The notes below the pieces were generated by a model. The model had not been told where the DNA came from. It did not search any database and worked only from the letters and a program-made list of their open reading frames with translations. A program made the position numbers and the translations under genes. This document shows, piece by piece, positions 44,778 through 56,934 of a stretch of 64,000 bases of DNA. The stretch's first letter is position 1; each line of letters opens with the position of its first letter. Source of the DNA: Glandiceps talaboti (taxonomy: Eukaryota; Hemichordata; Enteropneusta; Spengelidae); NCBI RefSeq assembly GCF_964340395.1, contig NC_135552.1:1123001-1187000 (forward strand). Reading direction: 5' to 3'.

Positions 44778-47131
44778 GCCAAGAATAAGTCCACCTTGCA
44801 ATTTTGATCCCCTATTATGAGGCAAGAATAAGTCCACCTTGCAATTTTGATCTCCTATTATGAGGCAAAAATAAGTCCACCTTGCAATTTTGATCTCCTA
44901 TTATGAGGCAAAAATAAGTCCACCTTGCAATTTTGATCTCCTATTATGAGGCAAGAATAAGTCCACCTTGCAATTTTGATCCCCTATTATGAGGCAAAAA
45001 TAAGTCCACCTTGCAATTTAGATCTCCTATTATGAGGCAAAAATAAGTCCACCTTGCAATTTTGATCCCCTATTATGAGGCAAAAATAAGTCCACCTTGC
45101 AATTTTGATCTCCTATTATGAGGCAAAAATAAGTCCACCTTGCAATTTTGATCCCCTATTATGAGGCAAAAATAAGTCCACCTTGCAATTTTGATCCCCT
45201 ATTATGAGGCAAAAATAAGTCCACCTTGCAATTTTGATCTCCTATTATGAGGCAAGAATAAGTCCACCTTGCAATTTAGATCTTCTATTATGAGGCAAGA
45301 AGAAGTCCACCTTGCAATTTTGATCTCCTATTATGAGGCCAAAATAAGTCCACCTTGCAATTTTGATCCCCTATTATGAGGCAAAAATAAGTCCACCTTG
45401 CAATTTTGATCCCCTATTATGAGGCAAAAATAAGTCCACCTTGCAATTTTGATCTCCTATTATGAGGCAAAAATAAGTCCACCTTGCAATTTTGATCCCC
45501 TATTATGAGGCAAAAATAAGTCCACCTTGCAATTTTGATCTCGTATTATGAGGCAAAAATAAGTCCACCTTGCAATTTTGATCCCCTATTATGAGGCAAA
45601 AATAAGTCCACCTTGCAATTTTGATCTCCTATTATGAGGCAAAAATAAGTCCACCTTGCAATTTTGATCTCCTATTATGAGGCAAAAATAAGTCCACCTT
45701 GCAATTTTGATCCCCTATTATGAGGCAAAAATAAGTCCACCTTGCAATTTTGATCTCGTATTATGAGGCAAAAATAAGTCCACCTTGCAATTTTGATCCC
45801 CTATTATGAGGCAAAAATAAGTCCACCTTGCAATTTTGATCCCCTATTATGAGGCAAAAATAAGTCCACCTTGCAATTTTGATCTCCTATTATGAGGCAA
45901 GAATAAGTCCACCTTGCAATTTTGATCTCCTATTATGAGGCCAAAATAAGTCCACCTTGCAATTTTGATCCCCTATTATGAGGCAAGAATAAGTCCACCT
46001 TGCAATTTTGATCCCCTATTATGAGGCAAAAATAAGTCCACCTTGCAATTTTGATCTCCTATTATGAGGCAAGAATAAGTCCACCTTGCAATTTTGATCC
46101 CCTATTATGAGGCAAAAATAAGTCCACCTTGCAATTTTGATCTCCTATTATGAGGCAAAAATAAGTCCACCTTGCAATTTTGATCCCCTATTATGAGGCA
46201 AGAATAAGTCCACCTTGCAATTTTGATCCCCTATTATGAGGCAAAAATAAGTCCACCTTGCAATTTAGATCTCCTATTATGAGGCAAAAATAAGTCCACC
46301 TTGCAATTTTGATCTCGTATTATGAGGCAAGAATAAGTCCACCTTGCAATTTTGATCCCCTATTATGAGGCAAAAATAAGTCCACCTTGCAATTTAGATC
46401 TCCTATTATGAGGCAAAAATAAGTCCACCTTGCAATTTTGATCTCCTATTATGAGGCAAAAATAAGTCCACCTTACAATTTAGATCTCCTATTATGAGGC
46501 AAGAATAAGTCCACCTTGCAATTTTGATCTCCTATTATGAGGCAAAAATAAGTCCACCTTGCAATTTTGATCTCCTATTATGAGGCAAAAATAAGTCCAC
46601 CTTGCAATTTTGATCTCCTATTATGAGGCAAGAATAAGTCCACCTTGCAATTTTGATCCCCTATTATGAGGCAAAAATAAGTCCACCTTGCAATTTTGAT
46701 CCCCTATTATGAGGCAAAAATAAGTCCACCTTGCAATTTAGATCTTCTATTATGAGGCAAAAATAAGTCCACCTTGCAATTTAGATCTCCTATTATGAGG
46801 CAAAAATAAGTCCACCTTGCAATTTTGATCTCCTACTATGAGGCAAAAATAAGTCCACCTTGCAATTTTGATCCCCTATTATGAGGCAAAAATAAGTCCA
46901 CCTTGCAATTTTGATCTCCTATTATGAGGCAAAAATAAGTCCACCTTGCAATTTTGATCTCCTATTATGAGGCAAAAATAAGTCCACCTTGCAATTTTGA
47001 TCCCCTATTATGAGGCAAAAATAAGTCCACCTTGCAATTTTGATCTCCTATTATGAGGCAAGAATAAGTCCACCTTGCAATTTTGATCTCCTATTATGAG
47101 GCAAGAATAAGTCCACCTTGCAATTTTGATT
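44778..47131 (+). repeat. 43-bp minisatellite, about 55 copies
   Basis: The unit holds GGCAAAAATAAGTCCACCTT and GCAATTTTGATCTCCTATTA. Variants are GATCCCC/GATCTCC, TTTTGAT/TTTAGAT and GCAAGAAT/GCAAAAAT, scattered along the array. It begins 109 bp after the donor of exon c, inside the intron. Confidence 0.97.
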
Positions 47132-47384
47132 TTTGAGAAAATTGAGTTGAAAATCTCTAAAAACTGACATTTTCCTTATTTTACAGGAAGTTAACTTCAT
47201 AAAAACTGCTTTCATTAGGAAAATTTTTTAAGATACTGAAAGAGTTTTACCCATTTAAACAATCTTTACATGATTTTCACAAAATTTTCTTGTATTTTTA
47301 AATTTTAAGACAATCAAAAATGCTAAATATTTCATCTGACTTAGTTTTTTTCAGTGCGGCACCATTGGAAAACATCAAAATCTT

Positions 47385-47535
47385 TGAATGAATGAATGAA
47401 TGAATCTTTATTTCACCAAAGTTAAACAATAACGAAAGAAAAGACAAAAGTGTGAATACAAAAAAAATGCTAATAAAATATATTAACTCTGGTGGGGACC
47501 ATGGAAATAGGTAAGCATACCTAGTCGTGTCCATC
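47385..47535 (-). mobile_element. LINE 3' tail, minus strand
   Basis: Read on the minus strand it ends GGTGAAATAAAGATTCATTC followed by ATTC units, a typical LINE tail with microsatellite. Upstream on that strand is a short coding-like end (MDTTRYAYLFPW). Only the last 150 bp remain. Confidence 0.65.
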
Positions 47536-49143
47536 TTAAAACTTTGATGACTGTTAACTTCAAAATAATTCTCTAAATTTAGCTACAATTTTCAGACAAC
47601 ATAGTTATTTAGTTACAAATTCAAAAAATAATGTCAAAGATTATATTCAGATTATACTTTCATATTTTCAACTCATTGAAAATCATGAAGAGCCCCGTTT
47701 TCATTATGGAATAGCGGCCATATTGGCGGTGGCCATATTGGATTTTTAGGAATTTTCATAAACAAACTTTTCTGTTCATGTATAGTTTATGTTACTAATT
47801 TATACATTCAGCAAAGTGATAAAATAATTGTTTGGATGTTCATATGTATCACATTTAGTGATTGAAAGTATCAAATAATTGGTATTAAAAAGCGGAATGG
47901 TCGCAATATCATATAGTTCTCAAGAAATTTGGCAAAAATATTCCAAAATCGAAAATTTAAAATACAAAATATTTCACTTTACTGCCCTTATATGATAATA
48001 ATCACTGTTGATACTCTTGAGCTACTAATTGTGAGTACAAATTCAGAAAATCAGTCAATATTATTAGGTTTTAAGAACTTTTGGAGAATGGCAAACTTCA
48101 CAAATATTTTATTAGACTTAAATTTTAAATATGTGTTTTGGTTTTGTCATTTTTCGCAACATTCAGAAGACTGTAACTTTATAATTATACAAGATTATCT
48201 CCTTGGAATTTGATCCAATAATCAATAATCAATACTTGATATAGTTGTACCATTTCAAGTTGCAAATCCCAAAGATGTGATTTGGTAAATCGCACCGTAT
48301 AGTGTAGGCAAATATCCCTACGATGCAAGAAACAAATGTCTGTACTGTAACTCAAAAACTGTACATGGTACTTTGATGAAATTTGATAGACACACCAATA
48401 ACACCTGAATGTAGTTCTAAACACTTCAATCATTACAGTACAGCTTATAATTAAGCAATTTTTCTACTTTTCAAAGTGTTTAATTTTCAACACTAGTATC
48501 AATTCAATATGAATTTACATACTTGTAATCCATTTGTCTTGTGTGTATGATATTGATTTTATCTTAGACAGTGAATGACCGTGAATTTAAATGTATGCAG
48601 ACCTCACATGATCATAGAGAATAGTTCAGAAGATCACTAGGGATCTCCCCCCCCCCCCCACTGAAAATTAAATGAAAAAGTATTTGTTCTTGATTGCTAT
48701 GTATGACTTCTCTTCTTCATCAATGATTCTCACTGAACAAGCTTATAGAGTCTCAAGGTTCAACATGAATTTCCTTAAAAAATTTGGGGTCAACTGTTGC
48801 AACATTGGCCATTTAAAAGAATTTGCATGATGCTATTCCTTGCAAGAAAATGGACACTGATAACAGATGGGGTACAAGAAGCTTCAATGACTTAACCAGC
48901 AAACTAGTCATCTTCATCTATGGGCAAAATGCATGCCACGTTGTGTTGTTTGTGTAATTCAAAACTGATATGTCCTGTGCATGTTCTTGTTTTTCTTTTC
49001 TTCTCTCTCTTACTAGTCTTAGCTATTTGTTGTGTTGTTATTATCTAGTACCTTCAAATTGTTATTAATATCATCAACAAAATTTGGTAGGTCACCTGTT
49101 GTACAAACGATAATCTTTAGATTCTGTGCAAATTGTGGTATTG
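47536..49143. other. Intron sequence, no gene seen
   Basis: AT-rich, with a C run near 48648-48659. No repeat or coding motif was matched. Confidence 0.4.
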
Positions 49144-49434
49144 TCAGTTTTTCCCCTGATCCTGCCACTTCTTTAGCATTTTGTTTACAAGTATTGTCTT
49201 TAAAATGTCAACATGAAATTGAATCTGGTCTTTATTAAGTGCTTTCACTTGTTCACTTCTCTTCATCTCTCTTAGTTTTTGCTCTACTTCTAATTCACTT
49301 TTCCAAACCCCATACTTATTTGAAATCCTGTGTTCCAATTGAACTGTCTTCTGTTGTTTTCTTTGTAGTTGTTTGTAATTTTGTTCTTTTCTCTGTTTTG
49401 GAGCTTCTTCTTTTTTAAAGTATTTTGTCTTCAT
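49144..49434 (-). pseudogene. Repetitive-element protein fragment, minus strand
   Basis: The 97-codon frame reads QRKEQNYKQLQRKQQK, then YGVWKSELEVEQKLREMKRS and VKALNKDQIQFHVDILK. The pattern of a G-W block followed by a helical KALK-Q--FR-K-L segment resembles a protein found in many copies in invertebrate genomes, usually near DNA transposons. Readable sequence continues in another frame below 49144 (QFAQNLKIIVCTTGDLPNF), so it is frameshifted. Family not named; transposon origin is inference. Confidence 0.4.
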
Positions 49435-49449
49435 TTTTTTTTTTTGGGG

Positions 49450-50660
49450 GGGGAGAGAGTAATAAGATATGATGTGGTCTTATCTCTAGCAGATATTTTA
49501 CATAACATTTCTAGTACACATTAATCTGACTACATTTATAAAGACAAAAAAATTACCTTCCCATACAGCAAGTCTCTATAGTGTCGTCTTCAGGGCACAT
49601 TAGAATGTATTTAAAGATAGATAAATTTGAAGGTTATCAACAGTTAGAGTAAAATTTCGTTACTAATTACATGTAAAAGCCGCTTAGTCTATTTTCGTGT
49701 CTATGTACTTCCGGGTTGACGGAACGTGATACAGTCGGTCTTATAGTTACTAAGAAATGACAAAACCATTAGTAAAATAAAGTTCAGGATTTTAATTTTT
49801 CAAACTGAATACCAATATCGACTACACATTCAATAACTGATTTCGTGTATTTAGAAATGTCCCCCCAAACACGACCTCGCAACACGAAACACGTAACTGT
49901 GTTAGCACTGCAGTACCATGGCAATGTACATGTAGGCTGTAAGTTGTACTGGTAACAATTACGATCGTCACTGCATGTAGGAAGTACAAAAACATAGAAC
50001 ACGATGTTTTCTTGCTGAATAAACTCATCGAAACAAAATGACAGCCGCCATTAGCTTCACTGAGTCCGTTCCGATGAACGCCCGGTCGAACACTGACGTC
50101 CAATTTGTACAGCATTTTTATAAAGGGAGCTGGTCAATAACATACCAAATAAATAACCCAGAAACGTAGTTTAAGTACCAACGGATCTGAAAATTACTGT
50201 TTAAAAAGACTACGCACCGTACATAAATACGAAATCACGCGACAAAAACTTAAACCTTACTTTACTACTGTAGATGCTGGCCTGACCCGTATTAAACACA
50301 TATCATGTTACAGCTAATTTTATTGGCTATAATTTTAGCTAGGTTTGAAAGGTCTCACTTGATTGGCTCACCCTTCACTATTCCCGTTTGCAAGAGAAAC
50401 CCCCGCCAGAATCAAGTGCCACGTAGTACAGTAATGGCGCGAGGCTGCCTGTTGGGCGACTTTCCCACCGGGCGTGCTTTTCGAAAACTACACATCATAA
50501 GCTTTTATCGCGCGAAATCATTGAAAATCTACCCCCTTTCAAAAGTAATCGTAATTTTATCGCGAAATGACAACCGGAGTGGGTTGAAATAGCAAATTAA
50601 AAATCGAATGAATTTTACAGTGACCGTGAATTCGTATGGCCGCCATTTTGAATTCTGAAC
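49450..50660. other. Intron sequence with a CpG-richer part, no gene seen
   Basis: From about 49690 to 50640 CpG is more frequent than around it. Short ORFs on both strands have no recognisable motif. No TATA box or first exon could be supported. Confidence 0.35.
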
Positions 50661-50667
50661 TCCCTAC

Positions 50668-51832
50668 TGTAAGGGCAAACCGTAGGTTTAAACTGAATGC
50701 TTCCGATAAGGGCAAACCATAGGTTTAAATTGAATGCCTCCTGTAAGGGCAAACCATAGATTTAAACTGAATGCTTCCCATAAGGGCAAACCATAGGTTT
50801 AAACTGAATGCCTCCTGTAAGGGCAAACCATAGGTTTAAACTGAATGCCTCCTGTAAGGGCAAACCATAGGTTTAAACTGAATGCCTCCTGTAAGGGAAA
50901 ACCATAGGTTTAAACTGAATGCCTCCTGTAAGGGAAAACCATAGATTTAAACTGAATGCCTCCTGTAAGACCAAACCATAGGTTTAAACCGAATGCCTCC
51001 TGTAAGGTCAAACCATAGGTTTAAACTGAATGCCTCCTGTAAGGACAAACCATAGGTTTAAACTGAATACTACCCATAAGGGCAAACCATAGGTTTAAAC
51101 TAAATGCCTCCTGTAAGGGCAAACCATAGGTTTAAACCGAATGCCTCCTGTAAGACCAAACCATAGGTTTAAACTGAATGCTTCCCATAAGGGCAAACCA
51201 TAGGTTTAAACTGAATGCCTCCTGTAAGGGCAAACCATAGGTTTAAACTGAATGCTTCCCATAAGGGCAAACCATAGGTTTAAACCGAATGCCTCCTGTA
51301 AGGGCAAACCATAGGTTTAAACTGAATGCCTCCTGTAAGGGAAAACCATAGGTTTAAACCGAATGCCTCCTGTAAGGGCAAACCATAGATTTAAACTAAA
51401 TGCCTCCTGTAAGACCAAACCATAGGTTTAAACCGAATGCCTCCTGTAAGGTCAAACCATAGGTTTAAACTGAATGCCTCCTGTAAGGACAAACCATAGG
51501 TTTAAACTGAATACTACCCATAAGGGCAAACCATAGGTTTAAACTAAATGCCTCCTGTAAGGGCAAACCATAGGTTTAAACTGAATGCCTCCTGTAAGAC
51601 CAAAGTTTAAACTGAATGCCTCCTGTAAGACCAAACCATAGGTTTAAACTGAATGCTTCCCATAAGGGCAAACCATAGGTTTAAACTGAATGCCTCCTGT
51701 AAGACCAAACCATAGGTTTAAACCGAATGCCTCCTGTAAGGTCAAACCATAGGTTTAAACTGAATGCCTCCTGTAAGACCAAACCATAGGTTTAAACCGA
51801 ATGCCTTCTGTAAGGGCAAACTATAGGTTTTT
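50668..51832 (+). repeat. 37-bp minisatellite, about 31 copies, from a family B end
   Basis: The unit GGGCAAACCATAGGTTTAAA plus CTGAATGCCTCCTGTAA contains the family B terminus (TTTAAACTGAATGCCTCC-GTAAGGG, compare 16180-16203). A 12-unit block recurs: the rare variant GAATACTACCC lies at 51065 and again at 51509, exactly 444 bp apart. Confidence 0.93.
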
Positions 51833-51859
51833 GTTTCTACACACACTGTTGGAATGCAT

Positions 51860-51965
51860 TCTTATTATCATTAATTATGCAAATTATTCATTAATACTAT
51901 AAGCTACATCAACAAGCTTTACAGCTGAGAAGCACTATGTTATGCTTAATGTAGATACCAAATAA

Positions 51966-52046
<81 letters not shown>
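51860..52046 (+). repeat. Family B module and GT microsatellite
   Basis: TCATTAATTATGCAAATTAT and CATCAACAAGCTTTACAG are family B modules that directly follow the 37-bp array. A GT tract of about 80 bases (51968-52046) comes after. Confidence 0.8.
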
Positions 52047-52050
<4 letters not shown>

Positions 52051-52760
52051 GACTTAAAGTCAAAGACTGCCAGACTGATTGCCTTGGTATTTGGTATTTG
52101 GTAGGGACATTACTGGGGTAGATGGAACATTGTTCAAATGAAAATGATCACATCAGATATGTGTGTTTTGGGTCAAAAAATATGATTTTTGGTCAAAAAC
52201 TTAAACTCCAAAACTTCTGGGCAGATTGGCCTGAAATTTGGTGGGAATGTTCTTGGGATGTTTAGTATTGTTCTTGACAAGATGATCCCATCAGTGATAT
52301 GCGAATTAGGGCTAAAAATGTGTCTTTTTGGTCAAAAGTCTATGAATTCCAAAATTACTGAGCAGATGCAGCTGGGATGCCTATAGGGATGTGTCCATAA
52401 AGATGTAGTCACAATTGATCATCCCATCAGCAATATGCAAATTAGGTCTAAAAATCTCAATTTTGGTAAAAAAACTTATATCTTGAAAACTACATTGTGA
52501 CAAAAACTTTGTAGGGATGTTTCTGGAGGTGTTATCTGCAGTTTTTGTTCAAAACACTTTGACACAACTGGCCCTAGTAACCATGGCCACGCCCTTAGCA
52601 ACAGTGAAGTGATAATGCATATTACAGGGATAACAACAGAGACAGGTAGGTAGGTAAGTGAATAAAGAATCAAAAAATGTATGCCAATTAAGCAACAAGA
52701 CCATGCCCATAGCAACATCCAAATGATGGTTTATATTAAAGTATACATGCAAAGGTTGAT
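52047..52760 (+). repeat. Repeat family A, copy 5
   Basis: AAATGACTTAAAGTCAAAGA and the ATGCGAATTAGGGC, GGTCAAAAGTC, TTGACACAACTGGCCC and CCATGCCCATAGCAACA modules appear in the same order as in copies 1 and 2. Confidence 0.75.
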
Positions 52761-53335
52761 AATTTTTTTCATTATTATGTTTATTTTGCCATAAAAATAA
52801 ATGAAATTGCATTCATACCTCTAAATATTATGTGCATTGGCAAGAAAGTCGCAAAAATACTTGCCCCCTTAATCCCCTATGCTTTGACTAACTTCGGCAC
52901 CTCAGCCAGCTCACGAAAGGTGTCGAGGTCCCACGTGTTACAAAAGCCTTCTAAGCCTTTGTGTAATGTTTACTTATGAATTACTAATTACGCTTGCCAT
53001 AAAGTATTACCTGTAACTGTACATATTGTTGTGTTACCAGTTTAGTCTTCCCGCAACAATGGTGCCTCGGTGTTTTGTTGGCAGCACCCGCAGTGAAACA
53101 ATCACCCTACAGACATTTTCGAGTGATATAACTGAGTAGGTAACGGGTGAAGGCAGTTGAAACCACGCGTAAAAACTGGACAGTGACGCCATACAGTGAA
53201 AGCCAGTAAATGTTACCGGGGCTGGGGTTCTCCACACCACTGGTGTAGCCATGATCCAAGCAAAAAAAGGAAAGCATATAAAATAATTTGAAATGATGTT
53301 TCACGAATCAAGAAACAAGTTAGCTTCATAATGCA

Positions 53336-53570
53336 GATCCCAACAAACCTTTTGGTAGAGAATTAAATTCCTTTTGCACGGACCATAAATTTATTCTCTC
53401 TGACTGTACTATTCTGAACAATCAATTTACGTACGTCAGTGATGCTCATAACTTAACGTCATGGTTAGATCACTGTGTGTCAACCACTTCTGCTCATGCT
53501 TCCATACAATCGATTGCAGTAATCGAATACAATGGACAGCAAGGCATAGTCAGAAAACAAGCACTAAACT
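53336..53570 (+). mobile_element. LINE endonuclease fragment
   Basis: The + strand reads GRELNSFCTDHKFILSD, then FTYVSDAHNLTSWLDHCVST (about 53430-53490), the C-terminal SDH-type block of a LINE endonuclease. It resembles the corresponding part of the LINE at 545-4365 (TSWLDHCISTPAAH), so both belong to one family. No RT follows. Confidence 0.75.
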
Positions 53571-55195
53571 TGCATGATGGATATTTAAACACAGAACAGG
53601 TATACTATGACACATAATGTGTACTAGCCATGACTACATTTTTCTGTGAAATTTACATCGAAAAAAAAAACTTATAAAGCAGTGTCATACAGTCTCTGTG
53701 GTTGACCACCACTTCCTCACTCATTCACTGCCAGAGGAACTATCGTTACTGCTTGTGGTCGGTTTTAATGAATATGGCTAAATCACACCATCAGATGTTA
53801 ATGCTGGAGTGTATTGCGCTACACTTGAGGCATCTGACAAATATTCAAAGTCGTGTTCTGGCGAAAACCAGTTGTGAAGTTGACCTTCTGACTCGGCCCT
53901 GATGGCTTTGCATGTAAAGATAAACTGAGGAAGACGTTTGTGTTCCTCAAGTGACGTCACAATGTTCCAAAATCTGTCCTATGCATATACAAATGAGAAG
54001 TACTTCCTGAGGGGCTCTGTGGCTGAGCCTAGAGTAGTTCATTTTTCACGCAATTTCTCATGCCAGAGCTATTCTATACTGTCACAAAACTCAATGTTGT
54101 TTATTTTTATGGCAAAATGAACATAATGACCCTTTGCATGTACACTTTAAAGTGCGAAACTAGTCAAGGATTCAAGCCAGTTTTGTACTCATTTACTATA
54201 GATGACAGTGATACAGTGATGAGCAAAGCCAGTGGTCCGAGGTCTGGGACAGCAATTATTTGGCCCAGACCACACATATTTGACCTTTTCTTGTCCAAAG
54301 ACCCTGTACATTTTCTACGCATACATGCATATTGATGGACATAAAAGACACTGAAGTATAAAAATCTCTGTGAAAAGAACAATGTACACAACCATTAATT
54401 ACAATATAATGACAAATTAGTTTGAACTCATGCTATACATCGATAATGGCGTGTTTGCACATAATATGATGGCAATTGAATATGTGAATTCCATGGCAAA
54501 CATAATGCTGTAGACTTTTGACTAATATTCTAAACAAAGTCGTCAACAAAGTAACAGACTGCTGTATCTTTTGTAAAGTGATGACATTGTGACCAATCAT
54601 TAGTTTTATGTTCAATTTTACTCTGAAAATACTTGTAGTCAATAGTTGAACATAGTACATTTCAAAGTTTCTGACTGATGAAACATATGGTGGCTAATGA
54701 TGTCACTAACTATATGTGAGATTTTGAAGTCCTCAATAGTATTTTATGGTAATTAAGTCTTGTGTATCACAAGGTTGTGATGTGTTCTTGTAGGTGTAGA
54801 CAAACTTCTAGTGTTCTAGTTTGAAATAATTTCACAAAATTGAGATGTAAAGATTAAATTTGTAGATTCCTGACTTTTCTTACTTTGCTAATATTGCAGT
54901 TTTATGAGAAAGAAAGAAACTGGCCTTAAACTTTTTCATTGTCCAAACTACTTTATTTATTACATCGTATACTTTGACTATATCACGAATTTAATTCATG
55001 AATATTAGATATGCAAATATGCAAATTAGAATGAATATTACCAGTGACATGGACCACTAGTTCTGTTAGCAGGACCACTGAAATTTTTAAGGCACTGGAG
55101 CAGTTCACAATATGATTTGCTCACACCTGAAACATATGAAATATACCTAAAAATGTATTTTAGACCATGACATGTCTTATTTTTTCCTATCCTTT
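53571..55195. other. Intron sequence, no gene seen
   Basis: AT-rich with short ORFs on both strands. A stretch near 54960-55040 has ATGCAAATATGCAAATTAG and could be a worn family A or B piece. Confidence 0.4.
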
Positions 55196-55199
55196 TGCC

Positions 55200-55518
55200 T
55201 CAGATTCCAAATGGTAATACCTATACTATAATGTTGATAATTTTTGGTCAAAATTCTGGGCAGATTGTGCTGAAATTGATGACTGTTTCTGTGGATATGT
55301 CTGTTGATGGAGAACTATATTCTGGATGTGATGATCCAATCAGTAATATGCAAATTAGGTTAATTTTAGTAAAAACTTCAAGAGCTAGTACTGGGCGGAT
55401 CGGTTTGAAATTTGGTGGGGAATTTCTAGAGGTGTCAATCAGCAGCTGTTGACACAAGCTTCCATAGCAACCATGACATTGCCCATAGCTACAGTTAAAT
55501 GCAAGTATCCTGTGCAAA
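55200..55518 (+). repeat. Repeat family A, copy 6
   Basis: TTTTTGGTCAAAATTCTGGG, ATATGCAAATTAGG, GGTTTGAAATTTGGTGGG and CCATGACATTGCCCATAG modules. It runs directly into the 33-bp array. Confidence 0.7.
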
Positions 55519-56114
55519 GATAGCAACATGGATGGGTATGAATTGCTCAAAGATAGCAACATGGATGGGTATAAATTGATTTAAGATAGCAACAGGGATG
55601 GGTATAAATTGATTTAAGATAGCAACAGGGATGAGTATAAATTGATTTAAGATAGCAACAGGGATGGGTATAAATTGATTTAAGATAGCAACAGGGATGG
55701 GTATAAATTGATTTAAGATAGCAACAGGGATGGGTATAAATTGATTTAAGATAGCAACAGGGATGGGTATAAATTGATTTAAGATAGCAACAGGGATGGG
55801 TATAAATTGATTTAAGATAGCAACAGGGATGGGTATAAATTGATTTAAGATAGCAACAGGGATGGGTATAAATTGATTTAAGATAGCAACAGGGATGGGT
55901 ATAAATTGATTTAAGATAGCAACAGGGATGGGTATAAATTGATTTAAGATAGCAACAGGGATGGGTATAAATTGATTTAAGATAGCAACAGGGATGGGTA
56001 TAAATTGATTTAAGATAGCAACAGGGATGGGTATAAATTGATTTAAGATAGCAACAGGGATGGGTATAAATTGATTTAAGATAGCAACAGGGATTGGTAT
56101 AAATTGATTTAAAC
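55519..56114 (+). repeat. 33-bp minisatellite, 18 copies, from family A
   Basis: The unit is GATAGCAACAGGGATGGGTA plus TAAATTGATTTAA. GATAGCAACA-GGATGGGTA is a normal family A module, and the first two units still match copy 6. The copies are nearly identical. The 33-bp period leaves a 190-codon minus-strand frame (unit KSIYTHPCCYL), taken as an artefact. Confidence 0.93.
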
Positions 56115-56426
56115 TTCAAGATAGAATTTTCCTGTCTATCAAACTGTCTGAAATTACATCATCAATTATTGCCTAAACTCTGCAGTTGTGCTATAACACC
56201 ATTGACACTACTCTTCATTTTGAAATCACTCAAGATAGTTTATTAACTTTGTATACAAAGAAATATGTTCAAACTTTCTGACTCTTTTGAAAGATTTGAA
56301 AAATATTTTGCACATAAGGTCACCGTGAGAAAATAAACTTAAAGAAAGTATCAATCCCATCACTAAGAATATACTTCTATCATTTTTATCATTTTGTGTA
56401 GATGTGTATATAATTGTTTTTGACAG

Positions 56427-56801
56427 AACATACCGTAGGTGTTGAAGAGAACAACGATGACATCTTGGAGAAACAACATGAACAGGGTAACACTGAATAT
56501 GACTCATCATTGTTTGACGATATGGAGTGGGAGGTGGAGTGCACTTCAGCAGTCTGGAAGATTCTAAAGGACAAACGTTTGCAGCATAAAATAAAAGTCA
56601 GCATTATCAATAAAATTCGACATTTAGCCAATGGGAATTGGAGACCAGATTTGTCCAAGAGATTGGAAGGTGTGGCAAAGCAACAAGACATTAAGTTGTT
56701 TGAGGCCAAACTTACAAAGGCAGCAAGAATCTTATGGGAATTAGCTATTGCGTTTTCACCAAGATGCAGTGAAAATCCAGAGAGACGGCTTCAGACAACA
56801 G
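56427..56801 (+). CDS. TRANK1-like exon d: WEVECT domain before the helicase
   Basis: The exon follows ATAATTGTTTTTGACAG and ends GACAACAG/GTACAA, phase 1 at both ends, encoding about 125 residues. An acidic start (DDILEKQHEQ, SLFDDMEWEVECTSAVWK) leads into SIINKIRHLANGNW, then IKLFEAKLTKAARILWELAI and AFSPRCSENPERRL. In TRANK1-type proteins this block precedes the UvrD-like helicase. The W, L-A-G-W and KLTKAARI residues are the recognisable signature. The helix then LANGNW then strand pattern is reminiscent of the RelE/ParE fold, which is inference. The helicase exons should lie beyond 64000 on the + strand. Confidence 0.88.
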
Positions 56802-56934
56802 GTACAAATTATCATTGAGTCATATTCTCAATAGGAAATTCTATGCTTTGATCACAACACATGTAATTAGGTTATCAAATGTGAAGGAAATTGACAAGTT
56901 AAAAAATTTCTTTTAAATAGTTTGCTTTTGAAAA

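Larger units (their letters stand above)
25880..56801 (+). other. TRANK1-like gene, partial, four exons in the window
   Basis: Exons 25880-26130, 39699-39891, 43998-44669 and 56427-56801 join without a frame change (phases 1-0, 0-1, 1-1, 1-1) and contain 1491 coding bases. All four acceptors end in AG after pyrimidine-rich tracts and all donors are GT. The encoded order (ankyrin-type repeats, a Lys/Glu-rich linker, a WEVECTS domain ending in WELAIAFSPR) is that of TPR and ankyrin repeat-containing protein 1, a large protein whose later part is a UvrD/SF1-type helicase. N-terminal and helicase exons are not in the window. Alternative exons and expression cannot be judged here. Confidence 0.75.

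Noticed and set aside
49690-50640. CpG-rich promoter of a host gene
   Set aside because: CpG is only moderately raised and no first exon or core promoter element could be supported. It lies within an intron of the predicted gene.
55547-56119. 190-codon minus-strand ORF with KSIYTHPCCYL repeats
   Set aside because: It is a by-product of the 33-bp minisatellite and has no non-repeat sequence beyond a few residues.
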